This document shows, in pieces, positions 16,258-25,514 of a stretch of DNA of 64,000 nucleotides. Position numbers and translations under genes: made by a program. The DNA lies in assembly GCF_946151065.1 (NCBI RefSeq), contig NZ_CAMGZA010000001.1:806001-870000 (forward strand). The letters are read 5' to 3'. This DNA comes from Microbacterium sp. Marseille-Q6965 (lineage in GTDB: Bacteria > Actinomycetota > Actinomycetes > Actinomycetales > Microbacteriaceae). The number at the start of each line of letters is the position of its first letter. Within the stretch, counting starts at the first letter, position 1. The notes under the pieces were generated by a model. The model did not search any database and was not told the DNA's origin. It saw only the letters and a list, made by a program, of their open reading frames with translations.

Positions 16258-17873
16258 CAGTCCTCGTACGGGTTGGGCCAGGTGCGCTCGCCCGCCGGCC
16301 ACCCGGCGTCGATCAGCGCCCGACGGGCCAGCTCACGGGCGGAGTACGCGTACTGCACGCCCTCGATGTCGCGGTAGTTCTGGTGACCGGGACCGGCCCA
16401 CAGGATCGCGTCTCCCGGTCCCACGAGCGAGACCGCCTTGACGATGGCCGCCTCCGGCGGCGAGACCTCGTAGAGCTCGTGCTCGGGGTCGGTCGCCCTC
16501 GCACTGTCCACGAGCACCCGGCGGATGTCCGCGGCGTTCTCGAAGCGCGGGTGGTGATCGGTGATCACCGTGATGTCGCTGCCCTCCACCGCGGTGCGCG
16601 CCATGTCGGGGCGCTTGAGCGCGTCCCGGTCGCCGTCGGCGCCGAACAGCATGAGCACGCGGCCCGGCGTGACGCGGCGGACGGCGGCGAGCGTCTTCTC
16701 GAACGCGTCGGGCGTGTGCCCGAAGTCGACGTAGACGGCGGGGCCCTCCCGGCCCGACACGAGCTGCGTGCGGCCGGGGACCCAGGCACGGATGCCACCG
16801 TCGCGCTCGAGCGCCGCGACGATGCGATCCCACGCGTAACCCGCCTCGAGCATCATGACGATCGCGAGACCCGCGTTGGCCGCCATGTGCGCGCCGATCA
16901 CCGGCACGACCGTGGCGAGGCTGCGACCGTCGCGGTGGGTGAGCGTGAACGACGTGCCCGATTGGCGCTCCTCGGTGACGGCGACGACCCAGTCGGCCCG
17001 CTCGACCGCCTCGGGCGCGGCGATCTCGCGCGCCGCGATCGTCGTGACGGGCACCTCGGCGTCCTGGACGATGCGCGAACCCGGCCCCGAGTCCAGCGAG
17101 ACGACCGCGCGACGCGATCGGGCGCGCGTGAAGAACGGCGCCTTGGCGGCGTAGTAGGTCTCCATGTCGCCGTAGTCGTCGAGGTGGTCGTGGGTGAGGT
17201 TCGTGAACGCGGCCACATCGAAGACCACGCCCTCGAGCCGGCGCCGTGTGATCGCCTGCGCGCTCACCTCCACCGCGAACGCCTCCACACCGCGCTCGCG
17301 CAGGAGCGCGAGCAGGGCGTGGAACTCCGTCGCCTCGGGGCTCGTGAGACCCGACACCACGCGCTCCCCCGCCACCACACGTTCGGCGGAGGTGGAGGCC
17401 CCGGCGACCACGCCGATCTGCGTCAGCAGGCCCTCGAGCAGGTGCGTCACGCTCGTCTTGCCGTTCGTGCCCGTGGTGCCCAGCAGCAGCGGCAGCTCGT
17501 CGTGCGGCGAGGTCCCGTGCACGAACATGGCCGCCTCGCCGAGCACGCCGCGCGGGTCGTCCGCGACGACGAGGGGCAGGCCGGCCGCGGCGGCGATCGC
17601 CGCGCCCTCGGCGTCGGTCAACACCGCGGCGGCGCCGTTGGCGGCCGCCTGCTCCGCGAACTCCGCGCCGTGTCGGTGCGCGCCGCGGACCCCGACGAAC
17701 AGCTCGCCTGGCCGCAGATCGGTCGACGACAGCGTGACGCCGAGCACCTCGACATCGCGCCCCTGCAGGGTGCCGCCGACGTGCTCGGCGACCTCGGACA
17801 GGAACCGGCGGTTCGGCGTGGCGGGACGCAGCATCGTGGGCGGTGTCCGGCGCTTTCGGGTCGTGTGCGACAT
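16257..17873 (-). CDS. MurE-like Mur ligase family protein
   Basis: A 538-aa three-domain Mur ligase with the order of MurE: N-terminal UDP-binding domain (GVTLSSTDLRPGELFVGVRG), ATP P-loop GTTGTNGKT (132-140), central LTSPEATEFHALLALL and TNLTHDHLDDYGDMETYYAAK, and a C-terminal ligase domain with FGADGDRD and GHQNYRDIEG. The position that reads TDDNPR in meso-DAP-adding MurE is TDHHPR here, so the amino-acid pocket differs. It lies between dxr and rseP and not in a dcw cell-division cluster, so it is probably a second MurE-type ligase. Substrate unknown. The ATG at 17873 or an internal ATG at 17834 could be used; neither has a clear ribosome site. Confidence 0.8.
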   Translation of the reverse strand: MSHTTRKRRTPPTMLRPATPNRRFLSEVAEHVGGTLQGRDVEVLGVTLSSTDLRPGELFVGVRGAHRHGAEFAEQAAANGAAAVLTDAEGAAIAAAAGLPLVVADDPRGVLGEAAMFVHGTSPHDELPLLLGTTGTNGKTSVTHLLEGLLTQIGVVAGASTSAERVVAGERVVSGLTSPEATEFHALLALLRERGVEAFAVEVSAQAITRRRLEGVVFDVAAFTNLTHDHLDDYGDMETYYAAKAPFFTRARSRRAVVSLDSGPGSRIVQDAEVPVTTIAAREIAAPEAVERADWVVAVTEERQSGTSFTLTHRDGRSLATVVPVIGAHMAANAGLAIVMMLEAGYAWDRIVAALERDGGIRAWVPGRTQLVSGREGPAVYVDFGHTPDAFEKTLAAVRRVTPGRVLMLFGADGDRDALKRPDMARTAVEGSDITVITDHHPRFENAADIRRVLVDSARATDPEHELYEVSPPEAAIVKAVSLVGPGDAILWAGPGHQNYRDIEGVQYAYSARELARRALIDAGWPAGERTWPNPYED

Positions 17874-17923
17874 CGTCGTCTATCGTCGCACGCGCCGCGC
17901 GGGGATCCGCTGAGCGCGCCGCC

Positions 17924-19009
17924 TCAGCCGGCGGTGTCGATGGCGCGGTCCGCTTCCTGACGCGCCCAGTGCTCGGCGGCCGCCAACGACGCCAGGGTCA
18001 GCTCGGCCGGGGGCTCGTGCGCCTCCACCACCCGCGTCACCGTCGCGACGATTCCGAGGAACGGCAGCCGGCCCTCATGGAACGCGTCGACCGCCTGTTC
18101 GTTCGCCGCGTTGAACACCGCGGGGTAGGTGGCCCCTGCCTCGCCCACCCGTTTGGCGAGCGCGACGGCCGGGAAGGCGTCGTCGTCCAGGGGCTCGAAC
18201 GTCCAGGTCGCGGGAGATGTCCAGTCGATCGGGGCGCCCACGCCCGCCACCCGTTCCGGCCAGCCCAGACCGAGCGCGATCGGCAGCCGCATGTCGGGCG
18301 GCGAGGCCTGCGCGATCGTCGACCCGTCGACGAACTCCACCATGGAGTGGACGATGGACTGCGGGTGCACGACGACGTCGATGCGCTCGAACGGCACGTC
18401 GAACAGCAGGTGCGCCTCGATGACCTCGAGCCCCTTGTTCACGAGGGTCGCCGAGTTCGTGGTGACGACGCGTCCCATGTCCCATGTGGGGTGCGCGAGA
18501 GCCTGTGCGGGCGTGACATCGGCAAGCTCCGCGCGATCACGGCCGCGGAACGGGCCACCCGACGCCGTCAGCACGAGCCGGCGCACCTCGTCGGCCCGCC
18601 CGGAGCGCAGCGCCTGCGCGATCGCGGAGTGCTCCGAGTCCACCGGCACGATCTGCCCGGGTGCCGCGCGCTCCTTGACGAGCGGTCCGCCCACGATGAG
18701 CGACTCCTTGTTGGCCAACGCGAGAATGCGTCCCTCCTCGAGCGCCGCGAGGGTCGGCCCGAGCCCGACGGACCCCGTGATGCCGTTGAGCACCACGTCG
18801 GCCTCCACCTCACGCACGAGACGCGTGGCCTCCTCCGCGCCGAGCGCCGTGCGCGTCACGCCGAACTCTTCGGCCTGCGCACGCAGCGCGTCCGAGCTGC
18901 GGCCGGCCGCGAGTCCGACGATCCGGAAGCGATCGGGGTTGGCGCGGACGACGTCGAGAGCCTGAGTGCCGATCGATCCGGTCGACCCCAGGATCAGGAT
19001 CCGGCGCAT
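17924..19009 (-). CDS. dxr: 1-deoxy-D-xylulose 5-phosphate reductoisomerase (Dxr/IspC)
   Basis: A 361-aa MEP-pathway enzyme converting DXP to MEP with NADPH. Evidence: Rossmann motif [17 protein letters not shown] at the N-terminus, [20 protein letters not shown] (metal/substrate binding), [10 protein letters not shown] and [12 protein letters not shown]. Length and order are normal. The ATG at 19009 was chosen over a GTG at 19018 because GGAGTGA lies 8 bases before it. That GTG overlaps the stop of the FKBP gene, so the genes are tightly linked. Confidence 0.95.
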   Translation of the reverse strand: MRRILILGSTGSIGTQALDVVRANPDRFRIVGLAAGRSSDALRAQAEEFGVTRTALGAEEATRLVREVEADVVLNGITGSVGLGPTLAALEEGRILALANKESLIVGGPLVKERAAPGQIVPVDSEHSAIAQALRSGRADEVRRLVLTASGGPFRGRDRAELADVTPAQALAHPTWDMGRVVTTNSATLVNKGLEVIEAHLLFDVPFERIDVVVHPQSIVHSMVEFVDGSTIAQASPPDMRLPIALGLGWPERVAGVGAPIDWTSPATWTFEPLDDDAFPAVALAKRVGEAGATYPAVFNAANEQAVDAFHEGRLPFLGIVATVTRVVEAHEPPAELTLASLAAAEHWARQEADRAIDTAG

Positions 19010-19014
19010 GGCGC

Positions 19015-19980
19015 TCACTCCGCGGGGGCCGCCGCGGCGTGCTGGGTGGCGAGGATGTCGACGACGAAGATGAGCGTCTCGCCCGTGAGGTCCTCCTCGT
19101 TGATCTCGCCCTCACCGTAGCCCTCGGCGGGCGGGATGACCGCGATCACCTGCGAGCCGACGGTGTGCCCGACGAGCGCCTTCGTGAATCCCGGAATGAC
19201 CTGGTCGGTGCCGAACTGCGCGGGCGTGCCGCCCGACCAGCTCGAGTCGAACTCCTCGCCGGTGGAGGCGCGTACGCCGCGGTACTGCACGAGCACCTGG
19301 TCGCCGTCCTGCACCTCGACGCCGTCGCCCTGCTTGAGGGTGGCCAGCTGAGTGGTCTCCGGGATCGCCAGGTCGTCGGGCAGCGTGACGGTCGGGGCGC
19401 CGTCGTCATCGAGCTCGACCGTCGGCATGCCCTCGACGGGCTCCTGGGGCTCGCCCCATGCGGCGGTGGGCGTGACGCCGAGGATGTCGAAGGTGTAGAC
19501 GAGCGCCGTCGGCGATGCATCCGATGCGGGGAAGACCGCGGCGATGCGCGACCCGATGGGCGCGCAGCCGAGCACGAGCCCGAGCGTGCTCTCGGGCGAG
19601 ATCTGCTGCGGCAGCTGCTCGCCCGGCTGGTAGCCCGCCGTGCCGTACAGCTCGCCCGTCTCGGCGTTGTAAGCGGTGAGCGCCACGTCGAGGAACTGCC
19701 CCGACTCGATCGGCTCGCCGGTGCCCTCGACGACCACCTGGCGCTCGAAGTCGGTCACCTCGAGCGGGGTGTCGAAGTCGACCGTGACCGTGCCCTCATC
19801 GAGGCTCGCGTCGGACACGCTGAGGCTCTCCACGACGGGGCCGGAGTCGGCCGCCGCAGCGCACAGGTCGGCGGGCGTGCCGGTCGGCTCGGCGTCGGGC
19901 TCCGCGGGGCTCGAGCAGCCCGCGAGGGCCAGGGCCGCGAGCGCGGCGGTGGAGAGCAGGACAGCGGATCGACGTCGCAC
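19015..19980 (-). CDS. FKBP-type peptidyl-prolyl isomerase lipoprotein (two FKBP domains)
   Basis: A 321-aa predicted lipoprotein: GTG at 19980, signal peptide, lipobox LAGC (Cys22). The mature protein contains two FKBP-like segments. The first (about 95-185) is degenerate. The second (about 215-312) is canonical, with [49 protein letters not shown] and the final LIFVVDIL strand. It likely assists folding of secreted proteins at the outer face of the membrane. The start is supported by AGAGGTG upstream; a longer frame to 20058 has no signal-like start. It is first in the run with dxr, the Mur ligase and rseP. Confidence 0.88.
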   Translation of the reverse strand: MRRRSAVLLSTAALAALALAGCSSPAEPDAEPTGTPADLCAAAADSGPVVESLSVSDASLDEGTVTVDFDTPLEVTDFERQVVVEGTGEPIESGQFLDVALTAYNAETGELYGTAGYQPGEQLPQQISPESTLGLVLGCAPIGSRIAAVFPASDASPTALVYTFDILGVTPTAAWGEPQEPVEGMPTVELDDDGAPTVTLPDDLAIPETTQLATLKQGDGVEVQDGDQVLVQYRGVRASTGEEFDSSWSGGTPAQFGTDQVIPGFTKALVGHTVGSQVIAVIPPAEGYGEGEINEEDLTGETLIFVVDILATQHAAAAPAE

Positions 19981-20099
19981 GGAAGCACCTCTTCGTTCGG
20001 GGACGCCCCCATCCTTGCGCATCTTGGCGCGGCATCGGCTGACAACGCCGGGCGCCACGGGGACGCGCCGCGCATTCCGGCCGGGGAATCCCGGCTCGG

Positions 20100-20105
20100 T
20101 AGGCT
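20100..20105 (+). promoter_or_regulatory. -10 element TAGGCT for leaderless plsC
   Basis: TAGGCT followed by 6 bases and the ATG at 20112. Confidence 0.45.
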
Positions 20106-20111
20106 GAGAGG

Positions 20112-20876
20112 ATGACCTCCGACGGCATTCCCGACGGCGACGCCAAGCCCCTGCAGCCGAGCGCGCTCTACACCTTCGGGCGCATCGCCGTGGCGCCGCT
20201 GGCCCGTGCGATCTACCGGCCCCACGTGGAGGGCCGGGAGAACATCCCGCCCTCGGGGCCCGTGATCCTGGCCAGCAATCACCTGTCGTTCATTGATTCC
20301 ATCGCCATCCCGGTGGCCGCCGCTCCCCGCCCCGTGCACTTCCTGGCGAAGTCCGACTACTTCACCGGCAAGGGCGTGAAGGGCTGGTTCTCGCGGGCGT
20401 TCTTCACCGCCGTGGGTGCGGTGCCGGTGGACCGGGGCGCGGGGCAGGCTGCCCTCGACGCGCTGGAGCGCCAGCGGCAGATTCTGGCCTCCGGCGCCGC
20501 CGTGGCGCTGCATCCGGAGGGCACCCGGTCGCGCGACGGCCGGCTGTACAAGGGACGCACGGGCGTGGCGTTCCTCGCCCTCGAGACCGGTGCGCCCGTC
20601 GTTCCCATCGGCCTGATCGGCACCGACAAGGTCATGCCGGTCGGTGCGAAGGTGCCCTCGTTGAAGGAGCGCGTCATCGTGAGGTTCGGCGAGCCGCTGG
20701 ACCTCTCCCATCACGGCCCGGCGTCATCGGGCCGGGCGCGGCGCACCGCCACCGACGAGATCATGGCGGCCATCCACGCACTCTCGGGCCAGGAGCTTGC
20801 GGGCATCTACAACGAGCTGCCTGCCCAGACGCCCATCGAGAAGCTCAAGCGCGCGCTCCCGCACGAGCGTCGCTGA
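20112..20876 (+). CDS. plsC: 1-acylglycerol-3-phosphate acyltransferase (PlsC family)
   Basis: A 254-aa membrane-associated acyltransferase that makes phosphatidic acid from lysophosphatidic acid. The HX4D catalytic motif is NHLSFID (His57, Asp62), with LHPEGTRSRDGRLYKG for glycerol phosphate binding and VPIGLIGTDKVMP as the later block. It is a stand-alone gene with its own leaderless promoter, converging on osmC. The C-terminal tail (about 225-254) is charged. Close actinobacterial relatives may transfer to other glycerolipids, so the precise acceptor is inferred. Confidence 0.87.
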   Translation: MTSDGIPDGDAKPLQPSALYTFGRIAVAPLARAIYRPHVEGRENIPPSGPVILASNHLSFIDSIAIPVAAAPRPVHFLAKSDYFTGKGVKGWFSRAFFTAVGAVPVDRGAGQAALDALERQRQILASGAAVALHPEGTRSRDGRLYKGRTGVAFLALETGAPVVPIGLIGTDKVMPVGAKVPSLKERVIVRFGEPLDLSHHGPASSGRARRTATDEIMAAIHALSGQELAGIYNELPAQTPIEKLKRALPHERR

Positions 20877-20886
20877 GCCGGCGACA

Positions 20887-20901
20887 CGCGAGACTCTCGC
20901 G
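20887..20901. terminator. Small hairpin between convergent plsC and osmC
   Basis: Stem CGCGAG / CTCGCG with a 3-base loop, 10 bases after the plsC stop. Weak, and no T tract. Confidence 0.3.
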
Positions 20902-20950
20902 GGCGCGGGCTCGGCGGCGTCGGCGAGCGCGCACGCCGCCACGCGCGCGC

Positions 20951-21424
20951 CTATGCGCTCGCGACCTCCACGGTCGGCTCGTGACGCACGGGGAAGTTCA
21001 CGGAGTTGGCGATGAAGCACCACTCGTTGGCGTCGCGGTGGGCCGCAACGGCGTCGTCGAGCATGGCCGCGTCGGCCACCGTCACCTTCGGTCGCAGCGT
21101 CACGCTCTCGAACCTGCCGCCGTTGCCTTCCTGACGCATCACGCCGGTTGCCTCGTCGACGTATGAGACCACCACGACGCCGCGCACGACGCAGGCGTGC
21201 AGGTACGACAGCAGGTGACACTGACTGAGCGCGGCCAGGAGCAGGTCCTCGGGGTTCCATCGCTGCGGGTCGCCTCGGAACGGCCGGTCGGCCGACCCGA
21301 GCAGGCGCGGCTTGCCGTCGACCTCCAGCTCTACATCGCGGTCGTAGTCGCGATATCCGGACGTGCCGGTGCCGCGGTTGCCCATCCAGGTCGCCGTCAA
21401 CGCATAGCGGTGCTCTCCACCCAT
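20951..21424 (-). CDS. OsmC-family peroxide-reducing protein
   Basis: A 157-aa OsmC/Ohr-fold protein. The two redox cysteines are visible in ALSQCHLLSYLHAC and in EWCFIANSVNFPV, the second in the HxxC-(I/V)-xNS style of OsmC. NPEDLLLAALSQCH is the usual helix leading to the peroxidatic cysteine. Members reduce organic hydroperoxides with a dithiol. The extra HAC cysteine is a variation. Convergent with plsC; expression is likely independent. Confidence 0.85.
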   Translation of the reverse strand: MGGEHRYALTATWMGNRGTGTSGYRDYDRDVELEVDGKPRLLGSADRPFRGDPQRWNPEDLLLAALSQCHLLSYLHACVVRGVVVVSYVDEATGVMRQEGNGGRFESVTLRPKVTVADAAMLDDAVAAHRDANEWCFIANSVNFPVRHEPTVEVASA

Positions 21425-21580
21425 GTCGCCAGTCTGCCCGATCCGCGTCCGTCACGCGCCCGGACGCGGTCGCGGCCCATCGGTGCCCGCAGTCCTCGCC
21501 CGGTTCGCGGCCGTGCGGAGATCTCGGTCGCGCGGCGCAGCGGGCGCGAGAGGAGCGCGGGTGCGCCTTCGCCCGCGAAC

Positions 21581-21586
21581 TAGGCT
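21581..21586 (+). promoter_or_regulatory. -10 element TAGGCT for asparaginase gene
   Basis: TAGGCT followed by 7 bases and the ATG at 21594. Confidence 0.4.
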
Positions 21587-21593
21587 GGTGGGC

Positions 21594-22586
21594 ATGCCCG
21601 AGACGCTCTCCGTGACCGAGTCCGTCGAACTCGCCGTGGCCGATCGAGGCGGCTTCGTCGAGTCCCGCCACGCCGGTGCCGCCGTCGTCCTCTCGCCGGA
21701 CGGCGAGATCGCCCGCACCCTGGGCGACGCCGAGGCGCTCGTGCTGCCGCGCTCGTCGCTGAAGCCCTTCCAGGCCGTCGCCAGCGTGACGGCCGGTGCG
21801 GCGCTGCAGGGCGAGGCGCTCGCTCTCGCGACAGCGAGCCACAGCGGTACCGACCGCCACGCGGAGGTCGTGCGCGAGATGCTTGCCGGTTCGGGCCTGA
21901 ACGAGGATCACCTCGGTTGCCCGCCGGCCTGGCCCGGCGATCAGGCGACACGCGACGAGCTCGTGCGGGACCACGGCGCGAAGGCGCGGGTGCGGATGAA
22001 CTGCTCCGGCAAGCACGCCGCGATGCTCGCCGCCTGCGTGGCCACGGGCTGGGACACCGCCACCTACCTCGATGCCGCCCACCCCCTGCAGACCCACATC
22101 CGCGACGTCGTGGAGCGACTGTGCGGCGTCAAGGTCTCGGCGACGGTCGTGGACGGCTGCGGCGCCCCCGTGCACGCGCTGCCGCTCACCGCCCTGGCGC
22201 GAGGCATCCAGCGCATCGGCACGTCCTCCGAGCGATCGCCATTCGCTCTGCACCGGGTGGCGGGCGCGCTCGTGCGCGCCGTACGGGAGAACCCGTGGAC
22301 GATCGCCGGCCCGGGCCTGGCCGACACGGTCGCGATCGAGCGCTTCGGCGTCTTCTCCAAGTTCGGCGCCGAGGCGGTCCAGGTGATGGTCGCACCCGAC
22401 GGCACGACGGTCGCCGTGAAGGTGCTCGACGGTGGGGGTCGCGCCACGATCGCGATCGCCCTGTCGCTGCTCGCGCAAGCGGGGGCGCTGCCCGCGGCGG
22501 AGGTCGCGGAGATGCTCGCCACCCACCCGCTGTTCGCCGTGCTCGGCGGTGGCCGAGAGGTCGGCCGCGTGCGGGCCACGGTCTGA
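21594..22586 (+). CDS. Asparaginase (thermolabile asparaginase II family)
   Basis: A 330-aa enzyme of the rhizobial-type L-asparaginase II family, unrelated to the E. coli AnsA/AnsB fold. Conserved blocks: ESRHAGAAVVLSPDGEI, LPRSSLKPFQA, LATASHSGTDRHAEVV, RMNCSGKHAAML, VVDGCGAPVHALPL and FSKFGAEAVQVMV. It hydrolyses asparagine to aspartate and ammonia in the cytosol. Start at 21594 agrees with the -10 element and the family N-terminus; the frame is open upstream without conserved sequence. Confidence 0.85.
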   Translation: MPETLSVTESVELAVADRGGFVESRHAGAAVVLSPDGEIARTLGDAEALVLPRSSLKPFQAVASVTAGAALQGEALALATASHSGTDRHAEVVREMLAGSGLNEDHLGCPPAWPGDQATRDELVRDHGAKARVRMNCSGKHAAMLAACVATGWDTATYLDAAHPLQTHIRDVVERLCGVKVSATVVDGCGAPVHALPLTALARGIQRIGTSSERSPFALHRVAGALVRAVRENPWTIAGPGLADTVAIERFGVFSKFGAEAVQVMVAPDGTTVAVKVLDGGGRATIAIALSLLAQAGALPAAEVAEMLATHPLFAVLGGGREVGRVRATV

Positions 22587-22635
22587 ACACGCTGACCCGC
22601 GCGGCCCCTGACCGCGGCGCGCCGGTTCGCGGCGC

Positions 22636-25392
22636 TCACGGCAGCAGCACCCGCCGCGGCGCATGCCGGTCCCGCACGACCCATGCGCGCGACGCACGCG
22701 GCAGCGCGTAGGGCGGCAGTTCCCGCTCCCCGGCCATCGTTCGCAGTTCGGCCGCGCACTCGGCGGCGATGACCAGCTCGCCGCGGGACCGCACCTCGCG
22801 CAGCAGCGCGCCGTGGCGGAGCCACGATTCCCCGTCTCCGGCGATCGCGATCCGCTCCGCACCGGCGGCGAGCTCCGACAGGCGGGTGCCGGGGTCGAGG
22901 CCGTCGAGCGCGACGACCCGCACCCGGCGACCCCATGCCTCGGCCATGAGGCCGGCGCGCGCCACGGCGCCGCGCAGCACGAGGGCCGTCGCCGCGGCCT
23001 CCGGCCGCCACGGCTTCTCGGGTCCGGTCGGCTCGGGCACGACCACCGCCGGGCCGGGCCACGCCAGCTGCACCTCCCGCCCGTCGATCACCGCCCGCCC
23101 CGCGGGTCTGGAGGCGTCGTAGGAGGATCCCTCGCCACCAGCGGCCACGTGATCGGCGCGCGATGGAAGGCGCAGCAGGACCCGGCGCGGCATGAGCTCG
23201 AGCACTCGCGCCGCCGGCCCCACTGCGCGCGCCGCCGAGCACACGAGCGTTGTGCCGAGCGCACCGGCATCGCGTGCGAGCGCCTCGACGCGTGCCAGCA
23301 GCTCGCCGGCATAGTCGGCCGGGAACCGCGCGAGAAGCGCGTCGAGGTCGTCGACCGCGACGATGCCCGGGGGTCGCCGTGCCGCCGCCGCGACGGCATC
23401 CCATGCCGCCTCGGGATCAGCCGGCAGGACGAGCGCGCCCACACCGGCGGATTCGGCCTGCGCGGCGACGAGCCGGATGGCGGCGGTGCGGCCCGTCCCC
23501 GCGCCCCCGAGGATCGCAAGCCCACGATCGGCGCCGGGGCGCAGGACGACGGGAACCTGCCGCTGCTGCTCCGGCTCGTCCGCCAGCCCCAGCAGGATGC
23601 CGGCACCGGCGTCGTGGCGTTGGCGCAGGTCGCTGAGCGACAGGAGCGCCGGCAGCGGCGGCAACCACGGAGCAGCGGGCACGGCTCCGGCCGGGGCGAT
23701 CCGCGACAGGTCGGACGGCTGCGTCCGGGCGATCCGACACAGTCGAGGCGCCGCGTCTCCAGCCCGCCGTATCAGCGCGACGCCGCAAGAGCCCGGGTCG
23801 CCCGCCAACGCGGCGGCCGCATCGGTGCCGACCACGAGCCTGCTGTCGGCCGCGTCGGCGACCCGCAGGGCGACGCGCAGCGGGCAGTTCGCCAACAGCG
23901 CCTCGCGCAGCACGCCCCCGCCCCGCTGAGTGCCGAGGATGAGGTGCATGCCGAGCGCTCGGCCGCGCGCGGCGATGTCGGTGAAGACCGCGTGCAGATC
24001 GGCATGATCCTGTAGCAGCGCGGCGAACTCGTCGACGACGATGACGAGCCGCGGCATCGCGACGCGCGGGTCGGCCACGTCGCGCGCGCCGGCGCGCGCC
24101 AGCGCCGCCTCTCGGCGTCGGAGCTCCGCGCGCAGACTCTCGACGGCCCGGCGCGCCCCCGCGCCGTCCAAATCGGTGACGACGCCCGTCACGTGCGGGA
24201 GCGCCGCGAGCGCCTCGAACGCCGTGCCGCCCTTGAAATCGGCCAGCAGGAAGGTGACCCGCTCGGGTCCGAGCCGCCGCGCCAGAGACACGACCCAGGT
24301 CGTCAGCAACTCGCTCTTGCCTGACCCCGTCATGCCGACCACGACGGCGTGGGGGCCGTCGGTCACGAGGTCTACCGTTGCCTCGGCGCTCGCCGCGCGT
24401 CCGATCGTCGCCGAGAGGTCGTTGCCGTCGCCGGTCGGATCGGGCAGTTCCGCGAGCGTCAGCGGGGCGGGCACCCCGCCGCGCGCCCGTCCGTGCAGAC
24501 TCCGGGCCAGCGCACCCGCCTGCGCGGCCGAGAGCGCCTCGACCGCCACCTCCCGTTCCTCCCCCTGCGCATCATGCATGCGTGCTGTCAACGGCTGCCG
24601 CGCGTCCAGCTCGAGGACCCGCGCGCAACCCGCCGGTGCCGCCTCGCCCGGCCCCACCGCGACGACAAGGATGTCGGCGCCGCCCGAGGGCGCGGCTCCC
24701 CACGCCAGCGCGGTGCGCAGCGCGGCGCCCGAACGCACGTGCGGCAGCTCCCCCAGCGCCCCCTCCTCGGTCTCCGGTACGGCGACGACGGCGAGGTCCT
24801 CCGGCGCCGCGCGCAAGCACAACTGCAGGAGCAGGGCACGCGCCACGGCGCGCGCGGCAACGACCTCGCCCTGCACGCACACGCCGCCACGGGCCGGAAC
24901 CACCACGGGGGCGTCCGTGATCCACCCGGCGCGCTCGCGAAGCCGCTCGGCACGTTCCCCCTCTCCCCCGCTCACGCGTGTCTGCGCCGCGACGCGCCCC
25001 CTGCCCACGACGAGCTCGTGCGGCCCGCGCGCCCACGACGCCCTCTCCGCCGCGAGCCCCGCCGTATCGGGGCGGGAGCGCTCGAGCAGCATCCGCTCGG
25101 AGCGATGCCGGCGCTCGATCTCCGCCTCGGCGCGGTCGCACGCCTCGTCGAGCTGCCGCGCCGCCGCTCGCCGGTCCCGCCTGCGGCCGCGGGCGCCGTC
25201 GGCGAGCGAGGCGATGGCCATGAGCGGGCCGAGCGCAGCGAAACAGAGCATGAGGACCGAGCCCGTGACGAGCCACATCACGACCGCGGCGAGCACGGGC
25301 ACGACCGATGCCACGAGCGGCAGCGGGCCGCGGCGTGGCGGCTCCTGCGAGGTCGGCAGGACGATGGGCGTGACGGCGGGCGTGTCTGTCAT
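22636..25392 (-). CDS. FtsK/SpoIIIE-domain ATPase, EccC-like
   Basis: A 918-aa membrane-anchored ATPase. Two hydrophobic helices at about 24-64 are followed by a long basic coiled region, then a full FtsK/SpoIIIE domain with Walker A GMTGSGKSE (353-361), FLLADFKGGTAFE, Walker B LVIVVDEFAALL, and RGRALGMHLILGTQRG. A second, poorly conserved ATPase domain follows, with Walker A-like GGAGTGRTA where the lysine is Arg. The layout (two N-terminal helices, one active then degenerate ATPase) resembles EccC/EssC motors of type VII secretion more than chromosome translocase FtsK, which has four N-terminal helices and a gamma domain. No WXG100 substrate or other ecc gene is adjacent. Confidence 0.83.
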   Translation of the reverse strand: MTDTPAVTPIVLPTSQEPPRRGPLPLVASVVPVLAAVVMWLVTGSVLMLCFAALGPLMAIASLADGARGRRRDRRAAARQLDEACDRAEAEIERRHRSERMLLERSRPDTAGLAAERASWARGPHELVVGRGRVAAQTRVSGGEGERAERLRERAGWITDAPVVVPARGGVCVQGEVVAARAVARALLLQLCLRAAPEDLAVVAVPETEEGALGELPHVRSGAALRTALAWGAAPSGGADILVVAVGPGEAAPAGCARVLELDARQPLTARMHDAQGEEREVAVEALSAAQAGALARSLHGRARGGVPAPLTLAELPDPTGDGNDLSATIGRAASAEATVDLVTDGPHAVVVGMTGSGKSELLTTWVVSLARRLGPERVTFLLADFKGGTAFEALAALPHVTGVVTDLDGAGARRAVESLRAELRRREAALARAGARDVADPRVAMPRLVIVVDEFAALLQDHADLHAVFTDIAARGRALGMHLILGTQRGGGVLREALLANCPLRVALRVADAADSRLVVGTDAAAALAGDPGSCGVALIRRAGDAAPRLCRIARTQPSDLSRIAPAGAVPAAPWLPPLPALLSLSDLRQRHDAGAGILLGLADEPEQQRQVPVVLRPGADRGLAILGGAGTGRTAAIRLVAAQAESAGVGALVLPADPEAAWDAVAAAARRPPGIVAVDDLDALLARFPADYAGELLARVEALARDAGALGTTLVCSAARAVGPAARVLELMPRRVLLRLPSRADHVAAGGEGSSYDASRPAGRAVIDGREVQLAWPGPAVVVPEPTGPEKPWRPEAAATALVLRGAVARAGLMAEAWGRRVRVVALDGLDPGTRLSELAAGAERIAIAGDGESWLRHGALLREVRSRGELVIAAECAAELRTMAGERELPPYALPRASRAWVVRDRHAPRRVLLP

Positions 25393-25514
25393 GGGACCAG
25401 CCCAGCGGCTGCGCACCACGCCCGCCACGCCGTGCGGGCGGGTGTGGAGGGCGTCCGGGAGGAGGAACGGCTGTGGGCGGGCGCAGAAGGTCGCGGGCGC
25501 CGCAGGCGCGGACC

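Noticed and set aside
22064..23404. 446-codon minus-strand frame overlapping the asparaginase and FtsK genes
   Set aside because: Arg/Gly/Ala-rich shadow frame; both overlapped genes have clear conserved motifs.
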